Origin: Myxococcus stipitatus
Lineage (GTDB): Bacteria > Myxococcota > Myxococcia > Myxococcales > Myxococcaceae
Assembly: GCF_037414475.1 (NCBI RefSeq)
Contig: NZ_CP147913.1
Location: 8,318,501-8,382,500 of the forward strand
Length of the DNA: 64,000 nt
Direction of reading: 5' to 3'
Below, piece after piece: positions 36,181-44,560 of this stretch. The stretch's first letter is position 1. Each line of letters opens with the position of its first letter. The notes under the pieces were generated by a model. It was not told where the DNA came from, did no database searches, and saw only the letters and a program-made list of their open reading frames with translations. The translations under genes and the position numbers were made by a program.

Positions 36181-39100
36181 GTCCGGTGCGTCCTTTCCTG
36201 CAAGCGGACCTGTTGGACATGGGCACGCCCAACGCGCGGGCGGGGTTCCGCCTTCACCGGTTCGAGGTCTACAACTGGGGCACGTTCCATCAGCGCTCCT
36301 GGCATCTGGACCTGCATGGGGAGAGCGGGTTGCTCACCGGGGACATCGGCTCGGGCAAGTCGACGATGGTGGATGGGCTGGTGACGCTGTTCGTCCCGCC
36401 GCAGAAGCTGGCCTACAACAAGGCGGCGGGAGCGGAGGCGCGTGAGCGCACGCTGCGCTCCTACGTCCGAGGCCAGTACAAGTCCGAGCGAGGAGAGGCA
36501 GGTCAGGGCGCCCGGCCCGTCTTCCTGCGTGATGCGCCGACCTACTCGGTGCTGCTCGCGCACTTCCACAACGAGGGGTACGGGCAGGACGTCACGCTCG
36601 CCCAAGTGATGTGGATGCGCGAGGCGGAGGGGCAGCCTGCGAGGTTGTACATCGTCGCCGATGGAAAGCTCTCCATCTCCGAGCACTTCTCGCGCTGTGG
36701 CTCCGACCTGAACGCGCTGAAGAAGCGCCTGAAGTTGCTCGCCCGCGAGGTCCACGAGACCTTCCCGCCGTATCAAGCCGCCTTTCGCCGGCGTTTCGGA
36801 TTGGAGAACGAGCAGGCGTTGGACCTGTTCCTCCAGACGGTGTCGATGAAGTCCGTGGGCAACCTGACGGACTTCGTGCGCCAGCACATGCTGCCGCCCT
36901 TCGACGTGGAGTCGCGTCTGGCGGCGCTCATGGGCCACTTCGACGACCTCCACCGCGCGCACGAAGCCGTGCTCAAGGCGAAGCGTCAGGTGGGGATGCT
37001 CGAGCCCTTGGTTGCAGACCACGAGCGCTTCACCACGCTGTCCGCGGAGTTGGATGCGCTCAAGGGCTGCCGCGAGGCCCTGCGCCCATGGTTCTCCGAG
37101 CAGAAGGTCCGGCTGTTCGAGGCGAGGCTGACGGAGCTCGAGGTGGAGCGAGAGACGCTGCGCGTGAAGGCGGAGCGAATCCAGGAGGTCCGGGAGCGGC
37201 ACCTCGCCGACAGGGAGCGGCTCCGTCAGTCCATCTCCGCCAACGGAGGAGACCGGCTTGAGACCGAGAAGGCGGAGTTGGTCCAGCAAAGGGGGGTGCG
37301 GGATGAGCGAAGGCTGAAGGCGGACCGCTATGAGCGGATGGCCCAGGCCGTGGGCCTGCCTGCCGCGACGGAGCTGGAGGTCTTCGTATCCAACACGCGC
37401 GACCTTCAGCTCGAGCGTACGCGGACCACTCACGAGCTGGCCGAGGCCCAGAACTCACGAACCGAGCTCGCGATGAATCTTCGCGACCTCAAGAAGGAGC
37501 ACGAGGCGGTATCGGTCGAACTGGAGGTCCTGCGCCGCCAGCGCTCCAACATCCCCGCGCGATTCCTCCACTTGCGCGCGAGGATGTGCACGGACCTGGG
37601 CCTTCCCGAGGAGCGATTGCCCTTCGCGGGTGAGCTGCTTCGAGTCCTTGACGAGGAACAAGCCTGGGCAGGCGCCATCGAGCGCGTGTTGTACCCGTTG
37701 GGTGTCTCCTTGCTCGTCCCCGATGAGGACTATGCGCGGGTGAGCGAGTGGGTGGACCGCACGCATCTCAATGCGCGCTTCGTCTACTACCGCGTCCGGG
37801 AAGAAGGCGCGCTGCGTGGCGCACCGTCGCGGCCTGAGTCGCTGCTCCACAAGCTCGCGCTCAAGCCCGGCGCTTCCATGTCGCGGTGGCTCGAGGCGCA
37901 TCTGGCCCGTCATTTCGACTACGCCTGCTGTGACACGACGGAGCAGTTCGTGCGGGCGCGGCAGGCCCTCACTCGCATGGGGCAGGTGAAGACGGGCGGG
38001 GACCGGCACCTGAAGGATGACAGGAGCCGGGTCGATGACCATTCGAACTGGGTGCTGGGCTGGACGAACGACACCAAGCGCAACGCGCTGGAGGCTTCGT
38101 CGCGCTCCCTGGAGCAACGAATCCAGGCGGCCTCCACTCGCTGGGTGACGCTGGAGCAGCAGTGTGCGCGATTGCAGGCGCGGACAGAGCAGCTCGGACA
38201 GCTCGCGGTCTTCGAGAGCTTCCGCGAGTTGGACTGGCGCACGGTGGCCAGTGACATCCATCGGCGTGAGGAGCGGCTCAAGGTGCTCCAGGCGGAGTCC
38301 AATGTCCTCCAGGAGCTCACGCGGCAACTCGAGGCGGCCGAGAAGGAGGTGGCCTCGGTGGAGCAGGCGCTGAAGGCCGTGGAGAAGGACCAGGGGCGGC
38401 ACGAGGAGAGGGAGTCCGCGGCGCGCAGAATGTTGACCGCCTGCCAGCGCATCGCGAGCGAGTGTCCCGACACCCTCCGCTCCTCGTTCCCACGGGTGGT
38501 CCAGTTCTGCGAGGAGGTGCTGGGAGGCGTGACGTTCGAGGTGGACTCGTGCGACGAGCGCGAGCGGCAGGTGCGCGAGCGGCTCCAGTCGCGCATCGAT
38601 GGGGACGCGCGCAAGCTGGAGCGGGTGCGAGACTCCCTGCTCGCCGCGATGCATGGCTACCGCACCGCGTTTCCCCAGGAGACACAGGAGCTGGGCTCGA
38701 GCCTGGAGGCCGCGCCTGAGTATGTCGCGCTCCTGGGCGCACTGCGCGCGGACGACCTGCCGCGCTTCGAGGCGCGCTTCAAGAGCCTGCTGAACGAGAA
38801 CACCATCCGCGAGGTGGCCAACTTCCAGGCGCAGCTCCACCGTGAACGCCAGGGCATCCGCGAGCGCGTGGACACCATCAACCGCTCCCTGCGCGCCATC
38901 GACTACAACCCGGACCGCTACATCGTCCTGGAATTGGTGCCCACCGGCGACCTCGACATCCGCGACTTCCAGCAGGACCTGCGCGCTTGCACGGAAGGCT
39001 CTCTTACGGGCTCGGACGATGACGCGTACTCCGAACAGAAGTTCCTGGAGGTGAAGCGCATCATCGAGCGCTTCCGGGGCCGCGAGGGGCAGGCGGAGCA

Positions 39101-39560
39101 GGACGCGAAGTGGACACAGCGCGTGACGGACGTGCGCAACTGGTTCAGTTTCTCCGCGTCGGAGCGTTGGCGCGCGGACGACCAGGAGCACGAGCACTAC
39201 GCGGACTCGGGTGGCAAGTCCGGAGGTCAGAAGGAGAAGCTCGCGTACACAGTGCTGGCCGCGAGCCTCGCGTACCAGTTCGGCTTGCAGTGGGGCGAGA
39301 CGCGCTCGCGCTCGTTCCGCTTCGTGGTGATTGACGAGGCCTTTGGCCGAGGCTCTGACGAGTCGGCCACGTATGGCCTGGAGCTGTTCCGCCGGCTGGA
39401 CCTGCAACTGCTCATCGTCACGCCGTTGCAGAAGATTCGGGTCATCGAGCCGTACGTGGCCAGCGTGGGCTACGTACACAACGAGGAGGGCCGCTGCTCG
39501 CGGGTGAGCAACCTCACCATCGAGCAGTACCAGGCCGAACGCGAGGCTCGTAGCGCATGA
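36177..39560 (+). CDS. jetC: Wadjet SMC-like ATPase JetC
   Basis: 1127 residues. An N-terminal half-ABC head carries Walker A GDIGSGKST (Lys 61). Two long coiled-coil arms (about 290-500 and 640-850) surround a hinge region. The C-terminal half-head has the ABC signature SGGQKEK (near 1015) and Walker B FVVIDEAFGRGSDE (near 1050). This is the MukB-like motor of Wadjet, dimerising to translocate DNA. All ATPase motifs are intact. Translationally coupled on both sides by ATGA overlaps. Confidence 0.95.
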   Translation: MSPVRPFLQADLLDMGTPNARAGFRLHRFEVYNWGTFHQRSWHLDLHGESGLLTGDIGSGKSTMVDGLVTLFVPPQKLAYNKAAGAEARERTLRSYVRGQYKSERGEAGQGARPVFLRDAPTYSVLLAHFHNEGYGQDVTLAQVMWMREAEGQPARLYIVADGKLSISEHFSRCGSDLNALKKRLKLLAREVHETFPPYQAAFRRRFGLENEQALDLFLQTVSMKSVGNLTDFVRQHMLPPFDVESRLAALMGHFDDLHRAHEAVLKAKRQVGMLEPLVADHERFTTLSAELDALKGCREALRPWFSEQKVRLFEARLTELEVERETLRVKAERIQEVRERHLADRERLRQSISANGGDRLETEKAELVQQRGVRDERRLKADRYERMAQAVGLPAATELEVFVSNTRDLQLERTRTTHELAEAQNSRTELAMNLRDLKKEHEAVSVELEVLRRQRSNIPARFLHLRARMCTDLGLPEERLPFAGELLRVLDEEQAWAGAIERVLYPLGVSLLVPDEDYARVSEWVDRTHLNARFVYYRVREEGALRGAPSRPESLLHKLALKPGASMSRWLEAHLARHFDYACCDTTEQFVRARQALTRMGQVKTGGDRHLKDDRSRVDDHSNWVLGWTNDTKRNALEASSRSLEQRIQAASTRWVTLEQQCARLQARTEQLGQLAVFESFRELDWRTVASDIHRREERLKVLQAESNVLQELTRQLEAAEKEVASVEQALKAVEKDQGRHEERESAARRMLTACQRIASECPDTLRSSFPRVVQFCEEVLGGVTFEVDSCDERERQVRERLQSRIDGDARKLERVRDSLLAAMHGYRTAFPQETQELGSSLEAAPEYVALLGALRADDLPRFEARFKSLLNENTIREVANFQAQLHRERQGIRERVDTINRSLRAIDYNPDRYIVLELVPTGDLDIRDFQQDLRACTEGSLTGSDDDAYSEQKFLEVKRIIERFRGREGQAEQDAKWTQRVTDVRNWFSFSASERWRADDQEHEHYADSGGKSGGQKEKLAYTVLAASLAYQFGLQWGETRSRSFRFVVIDEAFGRGSDESATYGLELFRRLDLQLLIVTPLQKIRVIEPYVASVGYVHNEEGRCSRVSNLTIEQYQAEREARSA

Positions 39561-40747
39561 GCCCGGCGCTCGCGTGGACGACACCCGAGGACATCCACGA
39601 CCAGCTTCGTCGGGTTTGGGAGTCCGGCCGCATCCTCTCCGCCCCGTTGTCCGGGGAGCCTTTGTTCCCCATCACCCTCCGGGTGCGCCGCCCCGAAGGC
39701 ACGGAGCTGGTGTCACGCTTCGGTGAAGCCCGAGCGTGGGTCCGGGCGTGGGAGGTCGAGAGCGAGGCGCGACGGGGCTCTGGCATCGAGGTGGAGTGGA
39801 CCGAGGTGCGTCATCGCCAGTTGGGGACGAACCGGTTGCCCCGGGATGTCCTCATCACCAGCCGCGAGGCCGCGCTGAAGCTGCTGCGCAAGTCGGCGGA
39901 CGCCCGCCGGTTCGACACCCTGGTCGCGGCCACTCTGTCCCGGGCTCCCGTGTTGCGTGAGTGGTTGGTAGGGCACCCTCATGCGCTCTTGAGCCGGGCG
40001 GAGGAGTGGGAGCAGGTGCTGGCCGTGTTGGATTGGTTTCGAGCGAATCCTCGCTCCGGGCGCTATCTGCGTCAGGTGGACGTTCCGGGGGTGGACTCGA
40101 AGTTCATCGAGCGGCGCAAGGAGTTGTTCGCCGCGCTGCTGGAGCGAGTGCTCCCCACGAGGTCCGACGCCGAGGACGCCGATGCCTTCGAGACGCGCTT
40201 CGGCCTGCGCGCGAAGCCGGCTCGGATTCGCTTCCGCTTCCTCGACCCGGCGCTCTTCCTCGATGGCCTCTCGGACGTGACGGTGAACGTCGTGGAGCTC
40301 GCGGCGATGCGGCCCCGCGTGGAGCGGGTCTTCATCACCGAGAATGAGGTGAACGGGCTCGCGTTTCCGGAGGTCCCCCGGAGCCTGGTCCTCTTCGGTC
40401 TGGGCTACTGGCTGGAGCAGTTGGGCGCGCTGCCCTGGCTGTCACTCGCACGCGTCTACTACTGGGGCGACATCGACACGCACGGCTTCGCCATCCTGGA
40501 CCGGTTGCGTGCGCTCTTGCCTCATGCCCGGTCCTTGTTGATGGACCACGACGTCCTTCGAGCGCACTCGGCGAACTGGTCTCAAGAGAAAGCACAGCAT
40601 CTGGGAACACTTACGCGCCTCACCCAACCAGAGGCCTCACTCCTCGAGGACCTCCAACACCAGCGGTTTGGCGAACGCGTCCGGCTGGAGCAGGAGCACG
40701 TGGGGTATCGCTGGGTGGAAAACGCCCTGGCACACCTGTCCTTCTGA
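39557..40747 (+). CDS. jetD: Wadjet nuclease JetD (DUF3322-DUF2220, Toprim-like)
   Basis: 396 residues from an ATGA overlap with jetC. The N-terminal DUF3322-type half includes RRFDTLVAATL and DVPGVDSKFIERRKELFAAL. The C-terminal DUF2220/Toprim half has the metal-binding Glu in ITENEVNGLAFP (about 256-267) and the DxD of YWGDIDTHGFAILDRL (about 303), as in topoisomerase VI subunit A. This subunit cuts the extruded circular DNA. The catalytic residues look intact, so the system is probably active. Confidence 0.94.
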   Translation: MSPALAWTTPEDIHDQLRRVWESGRILSAPLSGEPLFPITLRVRRPEGTELVSRFGEARAWVRAWEVESEARRGSGIEVEWTEVRHRQLGTNRLPRDVLITSREAALKLLRKSADARRFDTLVAATLSRAPVLREWLVGHPHALLSRAEEWEQVLAVLDWFRANPRSGRYLRQVDVPGVDSKFIERRKELFAALLERVLPTRSDAEDADAFETRFGLRAKPARIRFRFLDPALFLDGLSDVTVNVVELAAMRPRVERVFITENEVNGLAFPEVPRSLVLFGLGYWLEQLGALPWLSLARVYYWGDIDTHGFAILDRLRALLPHARSLLMDHDVLRAHSANWSQEKAQHLGTLTRLTQPEASLLEDLQHQRFGERVRLEQEHVGYRWVENALAHLSF

Positions 40748-40783
40748 GACAAAGAAGCCTACCCGCGAAGAGGGAGTGGCGCC

Positions 40784-40819
40784 TTGACGCACTGGGGTCG
40801 CTTCGCTACGAAAGCGCCA
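40784..40819 (+). promoter_or_regulatory. Sigma-70-type promoter giving an apparently leaderless eno mRNA
   Basis: TTGACG (40784-40789), 17-bp spacer, TACGAA (40807-40812). A start site seven bases after the -10 would coincide with the A of the enolase ATG at 40819. No Shine-Dalgarno sequence precedes that ATG. Confidence 0.5.
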
Positions 40820-42102
40820 TGACTACTATCGTCGGTGTCGTAGGCCGTGAGATTCTGGACAGTCGCGGCAATCCCACTGTCGAAGTCGATGTCGTCCTCG
40901 ACAACGGCGTTCGTGGCCGTGCCGCTGTTCCCTCGGGAGCCTCGGTGGGTACACACGAGGCCGTGGAGCTGCGCGATGGCGACAAGAGCCGCTACCTGGG
41001 CAAGGGCGTGCTGAAGGCCGTTGCCGCGGTGAACAACGAGCTGGCCAACGCGGTCCGCGGAATGAACGCGGAGTCGCAGCTCGAAATCGACCAGACGATG
41101 ATTGCCCTCGACGGCACGCCCAACAAGAAGAAGCTGGGCGCCAATGCCATCCTCGGCGTCTCGCTGGCCGTGGCGAAGGCCGCCGCCGCCGCCCGGGGCC
41201 TGCCGCTCTACCGCTATGTCGGCGGCGTCTCCGCCAACCTGCTGCCCGTGCCGATGATGAACATCATCAACGGCGGCGCCCACGCGGACAACGCCATCGA
41301 CTTCCAGGAGTTCATGATCATGCCCGTCGGAGCGAAGTCGCTCGCCGACGCGGTGCGCATGGGCGCCGAGGTCTTCCACACCCTGAAGAAGGGCCTCTCC
41401 GACGCGGGCCATGGCACCAACGTGGGCGATGAGGGCGGCTTCGCGCCGAACCTCACCTCCGCCGAGGCCGCGCTCGACTTCATCATGAAGTCCATCGAGA
41501 AGGCCGGCTACCGCCCCAACGAGGACATCTGCCTGGCGCTCGACTGCGCCGCCAGCGAGTTCTACAAGGACGGCGTCTACGACTACGAGGGCGAGGGCAA
41601 GAAGCGCTCGGTCGAGGACCACGTGAAGTACCTCGAGAGCCTCGTGGCGAAGTACCCCATCGTCTCCATCGAGGACGGCCTGGCCGAGGACGACATGGCC
41701 GGCTGGAAGCTGCTCACGGACCGCATCGGCAAGAAGGTGCAGATTGTCGGCGACGACCTGTTCGTCACCAACGTGAAGCGCCTGGCCGACGGCATCAAGA
41801 ACGGCATCGCCAACTCCATCCTGGTGAAGGTCAACCAGATTGGCACGCTGTCGGAGGTGATGGCGGCCGTGGAGATGGCGCACAAGGCCGGCTACACCGC
41901 CGTCATGTCCCACCGCTCCGGTGAGACCGAGGACTCCACCATCGCGGACCTCGCGGTCGCCACCAACTGCGGTCAAATCAAGACCGGCTCGCTGTCCCGC
42001 GCCGACCGCACCGCGAAGTACAACCAGCTCATCCGCATCGAGCAGGAGCTGGGCAAGCAGGCCCGCTACGGCGGCCGCTCCGTGCTGCGCGTGCAGGGCT
42101 GA
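40819..42102 (+). CDS. eno: Enolase (phosphopyruvate hydratase)
   Basis: 427 residues, normal length. MTTIVGVVGREILDSRGNPT is the standard N-terminus. Substrate and metal sites are present: ASVGTHEA loop, GGAHADNAIDFQEFMI, GDEGGFAPN, the Mg ligands in LALDCAASEF, SIEDGL and GDDLFVTN, the catalytic Lys in VKVNQIGT and the MSHRSGETEDSTIADLAVA segment. It converts 2-phosphoglycerate to phosphoenolpyruvate in glycolysis. It starts 71 bp after jetD but has its own promoter. A housekeeping gene, it marks the right edge of the defence block. Confidence 0.99.
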   Translation: MTTIVGVVGREILDSRGNPTVEVDVVLDNGVRGRAAVPSGASVGTHEAVELRDGDKSRYLGKGVLKAVAAVNNELANAVRGMNAESQLEIDQTMIALDGTPNKKKLGANAILGVSLAVAKAAAAARGLPLYRYVGGVSANLLPVPMMNIINGGAHADNAIDFQEFMIMPVGAKSLADAVRMGAEVFHTLKKGLSDAGHGTNVGDEGGFAPNLTSAEAALDFIMKSIEKAGYRPNEDICLALDCAASEFYKDGVYDYEGEGKKRSVEDHVKYLESLVAKYPIVSIEDGLAEDDMAGWKLLTDRIGKKVQIVGDDLFVTNVKRLADGIKNGIANSILVKVNQIGTLSEVMAAVEMAHKAGYTAVMSHRSGETEDSTIADLAVATNCGQIKTGSLSRADRTAKYNQLIRIEQELGKQARYGGRSVLRVQG

Positions 42103-42112
42103 GAGCTCCTCG

Positions 42113-42142
42113 CGGCGGCCGGGTGGAAGCACCTGGCCGCCG
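42113..42142. terminator. Hairpin terminator after eno
   Basis: A 13-bp arm (42113-42125) pairs with 42130-42142 across a GAAG loop, with one G-U pair. It lies 11 bp after the enolase stop and 11 bp before the end of the convergent membrane-protein gene. The T-run is weak. Confidence 0.6.
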
Positions 42143-42153
42143 TGCCGTCTCCG

Positions 42154-43185
42154 TCAGCTCGCGAGCCCCAGGTTTCGCCGCACCGCGGGCTGCCTCACCT
42201 TCCAGATGAGGCTGTCCACGATGTAGTGGTGGAAGTTGAGCGTCTGGACGATGAGCAGACTGGCCGCTGGAATCCACCCGAGTCCCTTGAGGATGAAGGT
42301 GTAGAGCAGCGCGGCCAACGCCACGCACACCACCAGGTAGTGAAGCATCCGGCGGCTCTGGCTCAGCGAGGACAGGAGCCAGTGCTGCTCGCTCAGCTGG
42401 TCCTTGAAGCGGCGGTTGTGGAAGAGCCAGACGATGAGGATGTACTGCGCGTTGTGCCACACGTTGAGGCCCAGCCAGCCCGTCTCCAAGCTGGGGATGA
42501 GGAAGTAGCCCAGCGTGAACATGCCCGCGTGCGTGGCCAGGTAGAGCGTCTGGGCGGGGCTGCCGGTACCCGCGCGCAGCGCCCGGGCCTGGAACACGAC
42601 CCACGCGGCGAACGCGACCAGCGCGCAGGCCGACGCGGCCCAGGCCACATGAGGTGGCACCGGGAGCATGCGCACCTCCAGCTTGAGGAACGTCGTCGCG
42701 CCCTGCGACGAGCGAAACAGGAGCCCCGCGAGCGGCAGCAGGTAGAGCATCCACACCGTGGCCGGATTGTCCGCGGGGGGCCGGCGTGAGGCCCGGTCCA
42801 GGATGCGGCTGACGCCGTAGCTCTGTCGCAGGTAGTGCCACCCCTGCCAGTAGAAGTAGATGCTCATCAGCGGCCAGACGCCGCCGACCTGATACACCGC
42901 GAACGTCCCCGCGAAGACGAGCAGCGGCAGCACCCACAAGTGGAAGCGGTGCTGACGCCGGCTCTCCGCGTCGAAGCCCAGCCGAGTGAAGGTCGACACG
43001 ACGTGGTGGTAGCCCAGAAGCCACACGTCGATGGTCAACAGGAGGGGGAACAGCTCGGGGTTCACCCACGCGAGCAGGGAGAAGACACACCCCAGCCCCG
43101 CTGTCCCAAGAATGAAGAGAAGGTCGAACTGGGAATTGCGAACCCAACCCCAGGACCCTGCCACGGTGTCCGTTCGTGTGCTCAC
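42154..43185 (-). CDS. Polytopic membrane protein with conserved-looking His motifs
   Basis: 343 residues with about eight hydrophobic segments. Histidines sit at helix ends in patterns reminiscent of membrane diiron or haem enzymes: GYHHVVSTFTRLGF, YWQGWHYLRQSYG, NVWHNAQYILIVWLFHNRRF and LNFHHYIVDSLIWKVRQP. I do not recognise the family; fatty-acid desaturase/hydroxylase-like or carotenoid-cleavage-like enzymes are candidates only by the His pattern. It is divergent from the cyclodeaminase of the biosynthetic cluster across a 185-bp AT-richer gap, so it may or may not belong to that cluster. Confidence 0.7.
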   Translation of the reverse strand: MSTRTDTVAGSWGWVRNSQFDLLFILGTAGLGCVFSLLAWVNPELFPLLLTIDVWLLGYHHVVSTFTRLGFDAESRRQHRFHLWVLPLLVFAGTFAVYQVGGVWPLMSIYFYWQGWHYLRQSYGVSRILDRASRRPPADNPATVWMLYLLPLAGLLFRSSQGATTFLKLEVRMLPVPPHVAWAASACALVAFAAWVVFQARALRAGTGSPAQTLYLATHAGMFTLGYFLIPSLETGWLGLNVWHNAQYILIVWLFHNRRFKDQLSEQHWLLSSLSQSRRMLHYLVVCVALAALLYTFILKGLGWIPAASLLIVQTLNFHHYIVDSLIWKVRQPAVRRNLGLAS

Positions 43186-43370
43186 GGCGCGGGATGATAC
43201 GGGCTGTGTCCATTTCGAGCAAAACGAGCAATGTCGGCAAGTGTGGTTAATGGCAATCGGAGGTGATAATTCTTCTGGGTTGGTAATCGCTCCGTGGATT
43301 GATTGTGTTTGGCTTCACAGGCTTGTCGGCTTGATGCAGAGTGCGCGCAACTCACCGTGAGGGAGCGCCC

Positions 43371-44471
43371 GTGAAGACACTTCTTGTCACCCAGGCGGAC
43401 CTGCGCAAGTTGGTGCATGCGGTTGGAATCCATGCGCTGATGGACCAGGTCATCGAGGCGGTGGAGGACGCCTTCCGCTCATTCGATACGGCTCGGACGG
43501 AGCTGCGGCAGAGAGAGGGATTCACCCTGCGAAACGCCCGGACCGGGGTGCTGGAGTGGATGCCCGTGATGCGGCAGGGGGAATCCATCACCATCAAGGT
43601 CGTGGGATACAACCCCAGCAATCCAAAGCAATACGGGGTTCCCACGATCATCGCCACCAACAGCGTGTATGACTGTGGCACGGGACATCTCACCGCGGTG
43701 GTGGATGGGGTTCTGGCCACGGCCTTGAGGACAGGGGCCGCCTCCGCCATCGCGAGCAAGTGTCTGGCGAATCCGGACAGCCGGGTGGTAGGTCTTGTCG
43801 GGAGCGGGGCGCAGGCCGTGACACAGTTGCATGCACTGTCCCGGCTGTTCTCCATTGAACGTGTGAATGTGTTTGACGTGGACCCGGTGGCGCACCGTTC
43901 GTTTGTGCATCGCGTCGGGTTCCTGGGGCTGGATGTTCGCGCGGTGCCGCTGGAGGTGGTGGAGGCGGAGGCGGACATCCTGTGCACCGTGACGTCCGTG
44001 GGAGTGGGGGAGGGGCCGGTCATCGAAGACGAGCGGCTGCGGCCGTGGGTGCACGTCAACGCGGTGGGCTCGGACCTGCCCGGGAAATTGGAGCTGCCTC
44101 GCTCGTTGTTGGAGCGCAGCCTGGTGTGTCCGGACTTCCTGCCGCAGGCGCTGGTCGAAGGTGAGTGTCAGCAGCTGCGGCCCGAGCAGATTGGCCCCTG
44201 CATCATCAACGTCGTGCAGCGCCCCGAGCGTTACGAGGAATGGCGCAGGCGCTCCACGGTGTTCGACTCCACGGGCTTCTCGTTGGAGGACGAGGCGGTG
44301 ACGCGGGTGCTCACGGAGCTGGCTCGGCGGCACGGGTTGGGATTGGACGTGGAGCTGGAGTGTCTGGCGGGGGATGCGATGGACCCGTATGACCTGCTCC
44401 TGCCGGAGCGTCAGCCGCAGCCGGGACACGCGCCGCCTGGAGGGCTCCGGCACACGATTCGCGTGGCCTGA
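43371..44471 (+). CDS. Ornithine cyclodeaminase / mu-crystallin family enzyme
   Basis: 366 residues; the GTG at 43371 has GAGGGAG upstream and MKTLLVTQADLRKLV matches the family start. Features: RQGESITIKVVGYNP, the RTGAASAIASKCLA helix, the NAD loop GSGAQA (about 144-149) and NAVGSDLPGKLELP, where the Asp is the catalytic residue of ornithine cyclodeaminase (GGDxPGK). Family enzymes turn ornithine into proline or lysine into pipecolate with release of ammonia; others are imine reductases or amino-acid dehydrogenases. It is the first gene of the cluster, 89 bp before the NRPS, whose modules 2 and 3 have proline-like pockets, so a precursor-supply role is likely. Confidence 0.85.
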   Translation: MKTLLVTQADLRKLVHAVGIHALMDQVIEAVEDAFRSFDTARTELRQREGFTLRNARTGVLEWMPVMRQGESITIKVVGYNPSNPKQYGVPTIIATNSVYDCGTGHLTAVVDGVLATALRTGAASAIASKCLANPDSRVVGLVGSGAQAVTQLHALSRLFSIERVNVFDVDPVAHRSFVHRVGFLGLDVRAVPLEVVEAEADILCTVTSVGVGEGPVIEDERLRPWVHVNAVGSDLPGKLELPRSLLERSLVCPDFLPQALVEGECQQLRPEQIGPCIINVVQRPERYEEWRRRSTVFDSTGFSLEDEAVTRVLTELARRHGLGLDVELECLAGDAMDPYDLLLPERQPQPGHAPPGGLRHTIRVA

Positions 44472-44560
44472 GCCGCGTCTCCGTCTTCTTTGTTTCGCCT
44501 CTCACGTGGAGCTCCGTGTCCGCCGAGGGCACGGGGCTTCGCGACGATTCGAGGTCCACC

